Below are positions 26,561 through 35,593 of a stretch of DNA of 64,000 bases, in pieces. Numbering within the stretch: position 1 is the first letter of the stretch; every line of letters begins with the position of its first letter. The translations under genes were made by a program, and so were the position numbers. Source of the stretch: Defluviimonas sp. SAOS-178_SWC (GTDB lineage Bacteria; Pseudomonadota; Alphaproteobacteria; Rhodobacterales; Rhodobacteraceae); assembly GCF_039830135.1 (NCBI RefSeq), contig NZ_CP156081.1:4016001-4080000 (forward strand), given 5' to 3'. The notes under the pieces were generated by a model. The model saw only the letters and a list, made by a program, of their open reading frames with translations. It was not told the DNA's origin and searched no databases.

Positions 26561-28489
26561 ATGAACCGGGAAGACGTGTGCGCAAAACTGACGCAGGCCG
26601 GGCTGAACCTCATTCAGCAGGCGCTTTCGATCTTCGACCGCGACCTCCGGCTTGCCGTCTCGAACCGGCAATACCGGCTGATGTTCGACCTGCCCGACGA
26701 ACTGACCCGGCCCGGCACCTCGTTCGAGGACACGATCCGCTACCTCGTCCTGCGCGGCGAATATGGCGAGGTGGAGGATGTCGAGGACGCCGTGCGCCTT
26801 CGGGTCGATCAGGCCCGCACCTTCAGCCCGCATTACATGGAGCGCCGCCGCGCCAACGGCCGCATGATTTCCGTCGAAGGGTCCCCCTTGCAGCAAGGCG
26901 GCTGGGTCACCGTCTATACCGACATCACCGGGATCAAGGCGCAGGAGGCGCTTCTGCGGGCCCGGTCGGAAGAGTTGTCGGAGGAGCTTCTGGCCCATGC
27001 CGAGCGGCTGGCGCAGGCCAACCGGGAACTTGCCGCCACCAACGCCGCGCTGGAGGAGGCGAAGCGCGAACTGACCGAGATGGAAGCCCGCACCCGGCTC
27101 GTGACCGAGATGATGCCGGCCCATATCGCCCATGTCGGGCCGGACCTGCATTACACGTTCTCGAACCGCCGGCTTTCGGCGATCATGCCCGGCAGCCTTT
27201 CCGACATCGTCGGCCGCCCGGCGCCCGAAGCGCTCGGGGCGGAGACCTTCGCCAGGATCGAACCGGGCCTCCGCCGGGCGCTGAAGGGTGAAGCGAATGT
27301 GTTCGAGATCACCCACGCCGCGTCCGGCCGGCGTATCCGCATCGCGCTGACGCCCGACCACGGGGCGGGCGATCAGATCCAGGGTGTCTACGCCCTGTCA
27401 ATGGATGTCACCGAAGAGGCGCAGGCACGCGCCGCGCTGAGCCAGAGTTCGAAGCGGGAACTCGCGGCGCAGTTGACGTCCGGCCTCGCCCACGACTTCG
27501 CCAACCTCTTGACGATCATCCTCGGGCTTCAAGGCAGGCTTCAGCGGCTGCCCGGCCTTCCGGCAGGCGCGGGGGAACTTTCGCGCGCGACGCTCGCGGC
27601 TGCCCGGCGCGGCGGCACGCTGCTTGACCGCATCGCGTCGATTTCCGGGCCGCGTGAAATCCGGCCGCAACCGACCGACCTCGCGGCCCTGCTGGCCGAT
27701 CTGCGGATCATGGCCGGCCCGTCGCTGCCCGAGGGCATCGGCCTCGATATTCTCGTCGCGGAACTTCCGGGGCCTGTGCTGCTCGATTCCGGGTCGTTGC
27801 AGGATTCGCTCCTCAATCTCATTCTGAATGCGAAAGATGCGATCGGCGGCGGCGCCGGGCGGATCACACTGACGGCGCGGCCGGTGCGCGATACCTGGCT
27901 CGAAATCTCGGTCGCCGATACCGGGCCCGGCTTTTCCGAGAAAGCGCTCCGGCACGGGCTCGATCCGTTCTTCACCACAAAGGGCGGCGAAGGCTCCGGG
28001 CTCGGACTGTCCATGGTGTACGATCACACCAAGCTTTCCGGCGGAACGGTGAAACTGACGAACCGCGCCGAGGGTGGCGCGAAGGTCACGCTGCGACTGC
28101 CGCTTCGGCAAGCCGGGACCAAGCGCGCGGAGCCGCTTCTTGTCCTTCTCGTCGAGGATACAGAGGAGATCCGTACCGACGTCCGCGAGATGCTGCGCGG
28201 GCTCGGCCACAACGTGATCGAGGCGGCGAGCGCGGATGAGGCGGCCGAGCTTGTCGACCTGCCGGGGCTTGACCTGATCCTGTCCGATATTGGCTTGCCC
28301 GGCGGCACGAACGGCATCGACTTCGCACAGGGCCTGATCGGGCGGGGCCATCCGGCGCGAATCGTCCTGATGACATCGCTGCCACCCGGTGATGCGCTCC
28401 GGTCCCGTGCGGGGGCCATCCCGGTCCTGACCAAACCCTTCACCATCGACGACCTCGCCGGATTCCTTGCCCGGAAGGAGGCCGCATGA
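26561..28489 (+). CDS. Hybrid sensor histidine kinase (PAS-PAS-HisKA-HATPase-REC)
   Basis: 642-aa soluble hybrid kinase; no transmembrane segment is seen. PAS-like domains lie at about 12-125 and 180-285, with a coiled coil between (about 125-180). The phospho-acceptor is His311 in SGLAHDFANLL. The ATPase domain shows the N box NLILNAKDAIG, G1 DTGPGFS and G2 EGSGLGLSMVYD. A C-terminal receiver has Asp576 in LILSDIGLPGG and Lys in LTKPFTI. GGAGGAGGG precedes the ATG. It overlaps the response regulator by ATGA, and the two form a two-component system divergent from the importer operon. Confidence 0.93.
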   Translation: MNREDVCAKLTQAGLNLIQQALSIFDRDLRLAVSNRQYRLMFDLPDELTRPGTSFEDTIRYLVLRGEYGEVEDVEDAVRLRVDQARTFSPHYMERRRANGRMISVEGSPLQQGGWVTVYTDITGIKAQEALLRARSEELSEELLAHAERLAQANRELAATNAALEEAKRELTEMEARTRLVTEMMPAHIAHVGPDLHYTFSNRRLSAIMPGSLSDIVGRPAPEALGAETFARIEPGLRRALKGEANVFEITHAASGRRIRIALTPDHGAGDQIQGVYALSMDVTEEAQARAALSQSSKRELAAQLTSGLAHDFANLLTIILGLQGRLQRLPGLPAGAGELSRATLAAARRGGTLLDRIASISGPREIRPQPTDLAALLADLRIMAGPSLPEGIGLDILVAELPGPVLLDSGSLQDSLLNLILNAKDAIGGGAGRITLTARPVRDTWLEISVADTGPGFSEKALRHGLDPFFTTKGGEGSGLGLSMVYDHTKLSGGTVKLTNRAEGGAKVTLRLPLRQAGTKRAEPLLVLLVEDTEEIRTDVREMLRGLGHNVIEAASADEAAELVDLPGLDLILSDIGLPGGTNGIDFAQGLIGRGHPARIVLMTSLPPGDALRSRAGAIPVLTKPFTIDDLAGFLARKEAA

Positions 28490-29205
28490 CCGCCGCCCAA
28501 GACAGCCGAGCCCATGTCGCGATCCTCGACGACGAGCCGGAGATCCGGCGGATGCTCTCGGACGCGCTGGAGGAGGCGGGGTTCCGCACCTCCGCCTATG
28601 CCCGTGCGACGGAGTTCGAGGCGGCGCTGAAACGCACCGCGCCCGATGTCTGTCTTGTCGATCTCGGCCTGCCGGACCGCGACGGCCTCGCGCTCGTCCA
28701 CCGACTGGCGCTCGAATCCGGGGCCGCGATCATCATCATCTCGGGCCGGGCACAGGTGCAGGACCGGGTGACGGGGCTGGAACTTGGCGCCGACGACTAC
28801 ATCATCAAACCCTTCGACCCGGCCGAAGTCGTGGCGCGCATTCGCGCGCGTCTGAGGAAAGGTCGCAACGATGCGGACCGCACGGCTTCCGTCGCGCATT
28901 TCGCCGGCTGGACCGCCTATTTCGACCGTTACGTCCTGGTGGGCGACACCGGAGAGGAAGTGCCGTTCAGCCATGCCGAGGGCGAGGTTCTGCGGCTTTT
29001 CCTCGACAGCCCGAAGCGGTTGATCTCGCGCGCGCAGATGCAGGAAAACCTGGGCGGCGCCGCGGGCGATAGCTTCGACCGGGCGATGGATGTGCGCATC
29101 TCGCGGCTCAGGACCAAGCTGGGCGAAGATCCGAAGAACCCGCGCCTGATCAAGACGATCTACGGGGCGGGTTATATTTTCCTTGGCGACGTGCGCTGGG
29201 GTTGA
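28486..29205 (+). CDS. OmpR/PhoB-type response regulator
   Basis: 239-aa regulator: receiver domain (about 8-122) with the acidic pair DDEPE, phospho-acceptor Asp59 (CLVDLGLPDRDG) and Lys in DYIIKPFDP; a winged-helix DNA-binding domain follows (about 135-235; RAMDVRISRLRTKLGEDPKN then IKTIYGAGYIF). It is coupled to the kinase and followed immediately by a phosphatase gene. Target genes are unknown; the divergent importer operon is one candidate. Confidence 0.94.
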   Translation: MTAAQDSRAHVAILDDEPEIRRMLSDALEEAGFRTSAYARATEFEAALKRTAPDVCLVDLGLPDRDGLALVHRLALESGAAIIIISGRAQVQDRVTGLELGADDYIIKPFDPAEVVARIRARLRKGRNDADRTASVAHFAGWTAYFDRYVLVGDTGEEVPFSHAEGEVLRLFLDSPKRLISRAQMQENLGGAAGDSFDRAMDVRISRLRTKLGEDPKNPRLIKTIYGAGYIFLGDVRWG

Positions 29206-29216
29206 GAAAAGACGCC

Positions 29217-29870
29217 ATGACGGAAATCACGCTCATCCGGCACGGGCAGGCCAACAGCGGCGCCCGAAACGAGGAAGACTACGATCGGCTCTCTCCGCTC
29301 GGCCGGCAACAGGCGGAATGGCTGGGCGCGCATCTGCGCGCGACGGGCGGCTTCGAGCGGCTGATCTCGGGCACGCTGCGGCGGCAGGAGGAGACGGCGG
29401 CGGCGCTGAACCTCGACGGCCGGCCGCATCACCGTGACGCGCGGCTGAACGAGCTGGACTATTTTGGCCTGTCCCACGCGATCCAGGCCCGCCACGGCAT
29501 CCCCTTCCCCGACAGCCCCGACGCCTTCGCCGCGCATGTTCCGCAGGTGCTCGACCTTTGGCGGAATGGCGATGCCGGCGAGGGGCATGAAAGCTACGAT
29601 GCGTTTCGCAACCGGGTCCTCGGTGCCGTCGAAGACGCGGCCGGGGACGGGGCGGGCGCGGTTCTCGTCACCTCGACCGGGGTGATCGCCACGCTCTGCG
29701 CGCTGGCGCTGGGGCTCGAGGCGGTGATGAAGGCGCGGATGTTTCTCAGGGTGATGAACACCTCCGTCCACCGCTTCGACTACAGCGACGGCACGCTTCA
29801 CCTCAGCCAGTTCGGCGCGATACCGCATCTTGACCACCCCGATCGCCACGCCGCGCGGACCCATTTCTGA
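29217..29870 (+). CDS. Histidine phosphatase family protein
   Basis: 217-aa branch of the phosphoglycerate-mutase-like superfamily. The active-site motif is TLIRHGQANSG (residues 5-15, phospho-acceptor His9); RLISGTLRRQEETAAAL contains the second conserved Arg region and VTSTGVIATL is the position of the late catalytic motif, with STG in place of the usual SHG, so one catalytic His appears changed. The ATG at 29217 is used rather than the TTG at 29202. It starts 11 bases after the response regulator stop, so it is in the same unit. The substrate is unknown. Confidence 0.85.
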   Translation: MTEITLIRHGQANSGARNEEDYDRLSPLGRQQAEWLGAHLRATGGFERLISGTLRRQEETAAALNLDGRPHHRDARLNELDYFGLSHAIQARHGIPFPDSPDAFAAHVPQVLDLWRNGDAGEGHESYDAFRNRVLGAVEDAAGDGAGAVLVTSTGVIATLCALALGLEAVMKARMFLRVMNTSVHRFDYSDGTLHLSQFGAIPHLDHPDRHAARTHF

Positions 29871-29939
29871 CCGCGAGGGGACTTGCCCCGGCGCCCCGGC
29901 AGTCGCAGTCTGGGCGCGAACCTTCGGAGAGGCTGAGCG

Positions 29940-31070
29940 ATGCGAATTCACTGGTGCGGCACTGGCCTCTCCTCCCGCCCGGGTTTGCGCCGCCTGATCC
30001 TCGCGGGCCATCCTGTCACGGTCTGGAACCTGCCCGTTGCGGCGGCGGTCGAGGCGGTCGGCGACATCTCCAAGGAGATCCGCGCGATGGAGCCGGGCGC
30101 GCTTGAAGACGCGCTGTTGCCCGGCGATATTGTCGTCTCCATGTTGCCGGCCGACCTGCATGCTGGCCTCGCCCGGCATTGCGTGGCCCACAATGTGCAT
30201 TTCGTGTCGTCGAGCTACATCTCCCCCGAGATGCGCGAACTGGATGAGCCCGCGCGGCAGGCCGGGGTGGCGGTGGTGAACGAGGTCGGGCTCGATCCGG
30301 GGATCGACCATCTGATGGCGCACGACCTTGTCGCGGCCTACCGGGCGTCGAAAGCCTATGATCGCGACAACGTTCTGTTCTTCACCTCCTATTGCGGCGG
30401 CGTGCCGGCGCGGCCGAACGCGTTCCGCTACAAGTTCTCGTGGTCGCCGCTCGGCGTGCTCAGGGCGCTGATGGCGCCGGCGCGGTCGGTCAGGGACTTT
30501 TCCGAGCTTCGGGTGGCGTATCCCTGGGACGCGGTCCGGAGCTACTCCGCACCGCTCAGGCAGCCGGAGACGTTCGAGGTCTATCCGAACCGCGATTCGG
30601 TGCCGTTCATCGCGGACTATCACTTCGACCCGGAGTGGAAGGTGAAGGAGTTCGTGCGCGGGACGCTTCGGCTGAACGGCTGGGCGGATGCCTGGGCCGG
30701 GGTGTTCGAGGAACTGGCGTTGAAGCCCTCGGACGCGCGGCTGAAGGCATTGTCTGACGAGCTTTGGGAAAAATTCCCGCTCGCGGAGGGGGAACCCGAC
30801 CGGGTGGTGCTCTGCGTATCCCTGAAGGCGGATAAGGCGGGGAGACCCGTCTGGCACCGGACCTGGGTTCTCGACGCCGAGGGAGACGTCAGGGGCTCGG
30901 CGATGGCGCGGCTGGTGTCGGGCACCGTCGCGCTGGCGGTGGAGAGCGTGATGGCGCGGGAATTCCCCGTCGGCCTTCACGGCGCACCGCACGATCCGCG
31001 CCTGGTGACGCGGTGGCTGGAGGAGGTGGGCCATCAGGCGCAATACATGCGGCTGGTGGATCACCTCTGA
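29940..31070 (+). CDS. Saccharopine dehydrogenase-like protein
   Basis: 376-aa NAD(P)-binding oxidoreductase of the saccharopine dehydrogenase/homospermidine synthase-like superfamily. The N-terminal Rossmann part starts MRIHWCGTGLSSRPG, with DIVVSMLPADLHAGLARHC and YISPEMRELDEPARQAG following, and NEVGLDPGIDHLMAHD at about 117-132 is the most characteristic stretch. The C-terminal catalytic half contains FTSYCGGVPARPNAFRYKFS (20 residues). A role in lysine degradation or polyamine metabolism is possible but no pathway partner is adjacent. GGAGAGG precedes the ATG. Confidence 0.85.
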   Translation: MRIHWCGTGLSSRPGLRRLILAGHPVTVWNLPVAAAVEAVGDISKEIRAMEPGALEDALLPGDIVVSMLPADLHAGLARHCVAHNVHFVSSSYISPEMRELDEPARQAGVAVVNEVGLDPGIDHLMAHDLVAAYRASKAYDRDNVLFFTSYCGGVPARPNAFRYKFSWSPLGVLRALMAPARSVRDFSELRVAYPWDAVRSYSAPLRQPETFEVYPNRDSVPFIADYHFDPEWKVKEFVRGTLRLNGWADAWAGVFEELALKPSDARLKALSDELWEKFPLAEGEPDRVVLCVSLKADKAGRPVWHRTWVLDAEGDVRGSAMARLVSGTVALAVESVMAREFPVGLHGAPHDPRLVTRWLEEVGHQAQYMRLVDHL

Positions 31071-31148
31071 GGGGGTGTCCGTACGTTCGGGCGCCTGGAT
31101 GCAATACGACGGTCCGGTCAACCCGGCACATCCTGACCCGAGGGCCTC

Positions 31149-31166
31149 ACGGGAGCTTTCCCGTGC
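31149..31166. terminator. Hairpin in convergent gap, possible terminator
   Basis: CACGGGA-GCTT-TCCCGTG, a perfect 7-bp stem between the convergent saccharopine-dehydrogenase-like gene and rmuC. No clear T run on either side, so a weak or bidirectional terminator at best. Confidence 0.35.
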
Positions 31167-31177
31167 AGCCGCCTCGG

Positions 31178-32347
31178 TCAGGGCTTCGTCAGCGGCACGA
31201 CCCTTGGCGTCCCGTCCTCGGGCGCCAGTTCCTCGAAATCGAAATTGTCGAGCTTCGCCGCCCGCTTTCCAGCGCGTTCGGCGGCGGTCGTGATGCCGTC
31301 GAGATCGCCCCGCGCCTGGTTGAAATGGGTAGAGAGCTTGTCGACCCGCTCCACCACCAGTTCCACATCGCGGTGAAGCTGGCGCAGCGTCGTGCGGATC
31401 GCGCCGGCCTGCTCGCGCATCCGCGCGTCCTTCAGGACCGCCCGCATCGTGTTCAGCGTCGCCATGCAGGTCGTCGGCGAGACGATCCAGACCTTGACCG
31501 CGAAGCCTTCGCGCACAAGCTCGGGAAAATTCGCGTGCAACTCCGCATAGACCGCCTCGGAGGGCAGGAACATCAGCGCACCGTCGGCAGTCTCGCCGTC
31601 GAGGATGTAGCGCTCGGCGATGGCCTTGATGTGGTTGCGGACGGCGATGCGCAGCATGCGCTGCGCCTCGATCAGCTGCGACTGGTTCTCGGCCCGGCGC
31701 AACGCCTCGTAGGCTTCCAACGGGAACTTCGAGTCGATGACGATGGGGCCGGGCGGGTTCGGCAGGTGGATCAGGCAGTCGGCACGCCGGCCGTTCGACA
31801 GCGTCGCCTGCATGGTGAAGGCGTCGGGCGGCATCGCCTTCCGGACGAGATCGTTCAACTGGATCTCGCCAAATGCGCCGCGGGTCTGTTTGTTCGACAG
31901 GATGTCCTGCAAGGACAGCACGTCACCCGACAGCTTCTCGATATTCGACTGCGCCTTGTCGATGGTCTCCAGCCGCTGCTGCAATTCGCCGAGCGATCGG
32001 GCGGTGCGGGTGGCGGTGCCATGCAGGCTTTCGCTCATCCCGCGCGAGACCTCGGCCAAGCGCTGTTCCATCAGCGCGAGGACCCTGGTCTGGGACGCAG
32101 CCTGCGCTTCGGAAACATGGGTGAGACCACCGGTCAAGCGCTCCTGCCCGGCGGAGAGCGCCTCGACCCGGGTGCCGAGCTGGCTGAGGTGATAACCGAG
32201 GGGTTCCGTCATCCGGGCGGAGCGGGACGCGGCGCGGAGCGTCACGATCAACAGGATGAACAGCAGCAACAGAAGCGCCGCCCCCCCAAGAACAGCGAGG
32301 ACGAGCGGGTCGTCGAAAGCGTAGGTCTGTCCGTTCACGGTGATCAT
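31178..32347 (-). CDS. rmuC: DNA recombination protein RmuC
   Basis: 389-aa RmuC-family protein, thought to limit inverted-repeat recombination and containing a nuclease-like fold. One N-terminal transmembrane helix (about 16-37), a long coiled coil (about 48-140), then the RmuC core: SNKQTRGAFGEIQLNDLV, PIVIDSKFPLEAYEAL and ALMFLPSEAVYAEL. The ATG at 32347 overlaps the mutL stop (ATGA), so it is co-translated with mutL, which links it to DNA maintenance. Confidence 0.94.
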   Translation of the reverse strand: MITVNGQTYAFDDPLVLAVLGGAALLLLLFILLIVTLRAASRSARMTEPLGYHLSQLGTRVEALSAGQERLTGGLTHVSEAQAASQTRVLALMEQRLAEVSRGMSESLHGTATRTARSLGELQQRLETIDKAQSNIEKLSGDVLSLQDILSNKQTRGAFGEIQLNDLVRKAMPPDAFTMQATLSNGRRADCLIHLPNPPGPIVIDSKFPLEAYEALRRAENQSQLIEAQRMLRIAVRNHIKAIAERYILDGETADGALMFLPSEAVYAELHANFPELVREGFAVKVWIVSPTTCMATLNTMRAVLKDARMREQAGAIRTTLRQLHRDVELVVERVDKLSTHFNQARGDLDGITTAAERAGKRAAKLDNFDFEELAPEDGTPRVVPLTKP

Positions 32348-34182
32348 GTGCGCCCGAAAAGCCGTTCGATATCGGTGAGCTTCAGCTCGACATAGGTCGG
32401 CCGGCCGTGATTGCACTGCCCCGAGAGCGGTGTGCGCTCCATCTCGCGCAGAAGCGCGTTCATCTCGTCGGGCCGCATGCGGCGCCCCGTGCGGATCGAC
32501 CCGTGGCAGGCCATGCGGCTGAGCACCGCGTCGATCCGCGATTGCAGCCGCAGGCTGTCGCCCCCGTCGTGCAACTCGTCCAGGATGTCCTTCAGCAGGT
32601 TGGCCGCATTGACCTCGCCCAGGATCGCGGGGGTTTCGCGGACGGCGATGGCGCCGCCGCCGAAGGGTTCGATGCTGAGGCCGAGGGTCGCCAGCGTCGC
32701 GGCGTGGTCGAGAAGTAGGGAGGCGTCCGACTCCGACAGATCGACAATTTCGGGGATGAGAAGCGCCTGCGCCGCGACACCGTTTTCGTCGCGTTGCCGC
32801 TTCAGGCGTTCGTAGACGAGCCGTTCGTGGGCGGCGTGGCCGTCGACGATGACAAGGCCGGTCGCGGTCTGGGCAAGGATGTAGTTCTCGTGGATCTGGG
32901 CGCGGGCGGCACCGAGGGGGTAGTCTTCCTGCGGTTCTTCAACGGCTGGATCAGGTGCGGAATCGAAGCGGGCGGAGGCTTCGGCGAGTTCGGGGGCAAG
33001 CGGCGCCTGCATCTGGTAGGCCGCGCGAAGCGCGCCGGGCGTAGGCCGGTCCATCTGGTAGATGCGGGGGCTGCCCACGGTCTCTGGCCGGAGCGCGCCG
33101 AGCGTCGCGCCGGCGACGGTGGACGAGGCACGATGACCCGCCTCGGCAAGCGCGTGGCGCAGGGCCGAAACGATGAGGCCGCGGGCGATTCCGGGTTCGC
33201 GGAAGCGAACCTCGGCCTTCGCCGGATGGACGTTGACGTCGACGCGCTCCGGATCGCAGATCAGGTTCAGGACGGCCGCCGGATGACGGTCGCGGGACAG
33301 CACGTCCATGTATGCCGCGCGCAGTGCCCCGATGAGGAGCTTGTCGCGCACCGGACGGCCGTTGACGAACAGGAACTGCTCGACCGCCGCGCCGCGCGAG
33401 TAGGTGGGCAAGGCCGCGAAGCCAGTCAGGCGGATGCCCTCGCGTTCGGCGTCTACGGCCAGGGCGTTGTCGGCGAAATCATTGCCGATGAGGCGGCGGA
33501 GGCGCTGGCCGAGCGCGTCGAAAAGCTCCCCCTGCTCGGCATCGGCGCGCAGGACCACCTTGCCCTCGCCACCGCCAGTCGAGTCGCGAAGGGTGAAGCC
33601 GACATAAGGTTCCGCCATCGCGAGGCGCTGGACCACGTCGCGGATCGCCTGCGCCTCCGCCCGGTCGGAGCGGAGGAATTTCAACCGGGCGGGCGTGGCA
33701 TAGAAAAGGTCGCGCAACTCGACGACGGTGCCGCGCGTCAGCGCGGCGGGGCGCACCGGCTCCGTCCGGCCACCGGAGACGGCAATTTCGGCGGCGTCTT
33801 CCCCGGCCGCGCGGGACGTGATCCTGAGCCGACCGACAGCCCCGAGCGAAGGCAGCGCCTCGCCCCGGAACCCGAAGCTGCGGATATTGAGAAGGTCGCT
33901 GCCGTCGATCTTCGATGTCGCATGGCGGGCGAGCGCCAGCGGCAGGTCTTTTGCCATCATGCCGCAGCCATCGTCGCGAACGCGGATCAGCGTCTTACCA
34001 CCATCGGCATAGGTGATCTCGACCCGCCGGGCGCCGGCATCGAGGGCGTTCTCCACCAGTTCCTTGACCGCCGAGGCCGGACGCTCGACCACCTCACCCG
34101 CCGCAATACGGTTGACGGCAGCTTCGTCAAGCTGGCGAATCCGGGGAGGTTCAGGCAGGATATGGGGGCTTTCGGCGTTCAT
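32344..34182 (-). CDS. mutL: DNA mismatch repair protein MutL
   Basis: MutL homologue coordinating mismatch repair downstream of MutS. From the chosen ATG at 34182 it is 612 aa (7 more codons are open upstream without a ribosome site). The N-terminal GHKL ATPase shows ELVENALDAGA, VRDDGCGM and FRGEALPSLGAVG. The C-terminal domain keeps an endonuclease-type motif VDGHAAHERLVYE (DQHAx2Ex4E with Gln replaced by Gly) and the late ACHGSIRTGR and GRPTYVEL motifs, consistent with a nicking MutL in a bacterium lacking MutH. It is first in a two-gene unit with rmuC. Confidence 0.96.
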   Translation of the reverse strand: MNAESPHILPEPPRIRQLDEAAVNRIAAGEVVERPASAVKELVENALDAGARRVEITYADGGKTLIRVRDDGCGMMAKDLPLALARHATSKIDGSDLLNIRSFGFRGEALPSLGAVGRLRITSRAAGEDAAEIAVSGGRTEPVRPAALTRGTVVELRDLFYATPARLKFLRSDRAEAQAIRDVVQRLAMAEPYVGFTLRDSTGGGEGKVVLRADAEQGELFDALGQRLRRLIGNDFADNALAVDAEREGIRLTGFAALPTYSRGAAVEQFLFVNGRPVRDKLLIGALRAAYMDVLSRDRHPAAVLNLICDPERVDVNVHPAKAEVRFREPGIARGLIVSALRHALAEAGHRASSTVAGATLGALRPETVGSPRIYQMDRPTPGALRAAYQMQAPLAPELAEASARFDSAPDPAVEEPQEDYPLGAARAQIHENYILAQTATGLVIVDGHAAHERLVYERLKRQRDENGVAAQALLIPEIVDLSESDASLLLDHAATLATLGLSIEPFGGGAIAVRETPAILGEVNAANLLKDILDELHDGGDSLRLQSRIDAVLSRMACHGSIRTGRRMRPDEMNALLREMERTPLSGQCNHGRPTYVELKLTDIERLFGRT

Positions 34183-34282
34183 CCTACAAGAACTAGCACG
34201 CATCGTCGCGATTCGGCCAGTTCACCTTTTGTATCGGCCTCCAAATTCCACCGGCTGCCGAGCCGCCTCGGCGGCGGTCGGG

Positions 34283-35593
34283 TCAATTCTGAACTGTCAG
34301 ACCGACCGGCTGGCCAACCACCACGAAGCGCAGATCCTCGGGCTTCATGAGCCGCGCCGCCACCCGCTTGATATCGCCAAGCGTCACCGCCTCGATATAG
34401 GAATTGCGGTCGTTGACGTAGGACACCGGCAGCCGTTCGGACTGCATGCCGACAAGGATGTCAGCGATCGGCCCGTTGCCGTCGAAGCGCAGCGGATAGG
34501 AGCCGGTGAGATAGGTCTTGGCGGCCTCCAGCTCCTCGGCCGTAACTCCTTCGGCGGCAACCCTGGCCCAGACGTCGCGCACGACGTCGATGGCCTCGGC
34601 CACCTTCTCGTTCGCGGACGCGAAGGAGCCCTGCCAGGTCTCGGCGAGGTCCATCGGCACGAGATAGGTAGAGATGCCATAGGTCAGACCGCGCTTCTCG
34701 CGGACCTCGTCCATCAGCCGGGCGGCGAAACCGGGGCCGCCGAGGATCTGGTTGAGAACGTAGGCCGCGAAGAAATCGGGGTCGTCGCGCTTGATCCCGG
34801 CATGGCCGAAGGCCACCACCGATTGGGGCGAGGCATAGTCGATGACGGTGACGCCGCCGGTCAGCCCCATCTTTGCCGGCTGCGGTATCGGCGCGCCGGT
34901 TTCGGGGAGCCCCCCGAGAAGATCGTCAAGAAGCGCGCCAAGCTCGGCCTCGGTGATGTCACCGACGGCGGAGACGAAGAGCCGGTCACGCGCCATCACC
35001 GCCGCCTTGGCCGCGAACAGGTCATCGCGGGTCAGCGCCGCCACGCTCTCCAGCGTTCCGTTGCGCGAGGAGCCGTAGGGGTGGTCACCGAAGGCCAGCA
35101 TGTCGAAGTTGCGCCGCGCGATCTCTCCCGGGTCCTTCTCGTCCGAGCGGATGATCGAGGCGACCTGTCCCTTGACCCGCTCGATCGCATCCTGATCGAA
35201 GCGGGGCTCGGTCAGCGCCCGCTTCAAAAGCGCCACGGCTTCGGGGCGGTTCTCGCTCAGCATCCGGGCCGAGACGGTCACGCCGTCGTCGTAGGCATCG
35301 AAGCTGAAATTCGCGGCGAGGCGTTCGCGCGCGGCGGCAAACCCCTGACTGTCGAGATCGCCGGTGCCTTCTTCCAGAAGCGCCATCATCAGAAGCGTGG
35401 CGCCGCGCTTTCCCGGCGCATCAAGGCTGGCGCCGCCTTCGAAACGCAGTTCAAGCGCGGTGAAGGGAATCGAATGCTCCTCCACCAGCCAGGCGTGGAT
35501 ACCACCGGGTGAGGTCACCTCCCGGATGTCGACAGCCCCGGCGGGCAGGGCCGCGAAAACCGCGATGGCTGCGGCGAAGAAGGCCCGGATCAT
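34283..35593 (-). CDS. M16 peptidase-like protein, non-catalytic partner
   Basis: 436-aa secreted M16 (pitrilysin-like) protein with signal peptide 1-20. Where active M16 enzymes have HxxEH, it reads LLMMALLEEGTG, so the zinc site is missing. It retains the R/Y substrate-binding region in the second half (DEVREKRGLTYGIST). Overlaps the catalytic M16 gene by ATGA. Paired active/inactive M16 subunits form heterodimers, so this is most likely the partner of the upstream protease in the periplasm. Confidence 0.92.
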   Translation of the reverse strand: MIRAFFAAAIAVFAALPAGAVDIREVTSPGGIHAWLVEEHSIPFTALELRFEGGASLDAPGKRGATLLMMALLEEGTGDLDSQGFAAARERLAANFSFDAYDDGVTVSARMLSENRPEAVALLKRALTEPRFDQDAIERVKGQVASIIRSDEKDPGEIARRNFDMLAFGDHPYGSSRNGTLESVAALTRDDLFAAKAAVMARDRLFVSAVGDITEAELGALLDDLLGGLPETGAPIPQPAKMGLTGGVTVIDYASPQSVVAFGHAGIKRDDPDFFAAYVLNQILGGPGFAARLMDEVREKRGLTYGISTYLVPMDLAETWQGSFASANEKVAEAIDVVRDVWARVAAEGVTAEELEAAKTYLTGSYPLRFDGNGPIADILVGMQSERLPVSYVNDRNSYIEAVTLGDIKRVAARLMKPEDLRFVVVGQPVGLTVQN

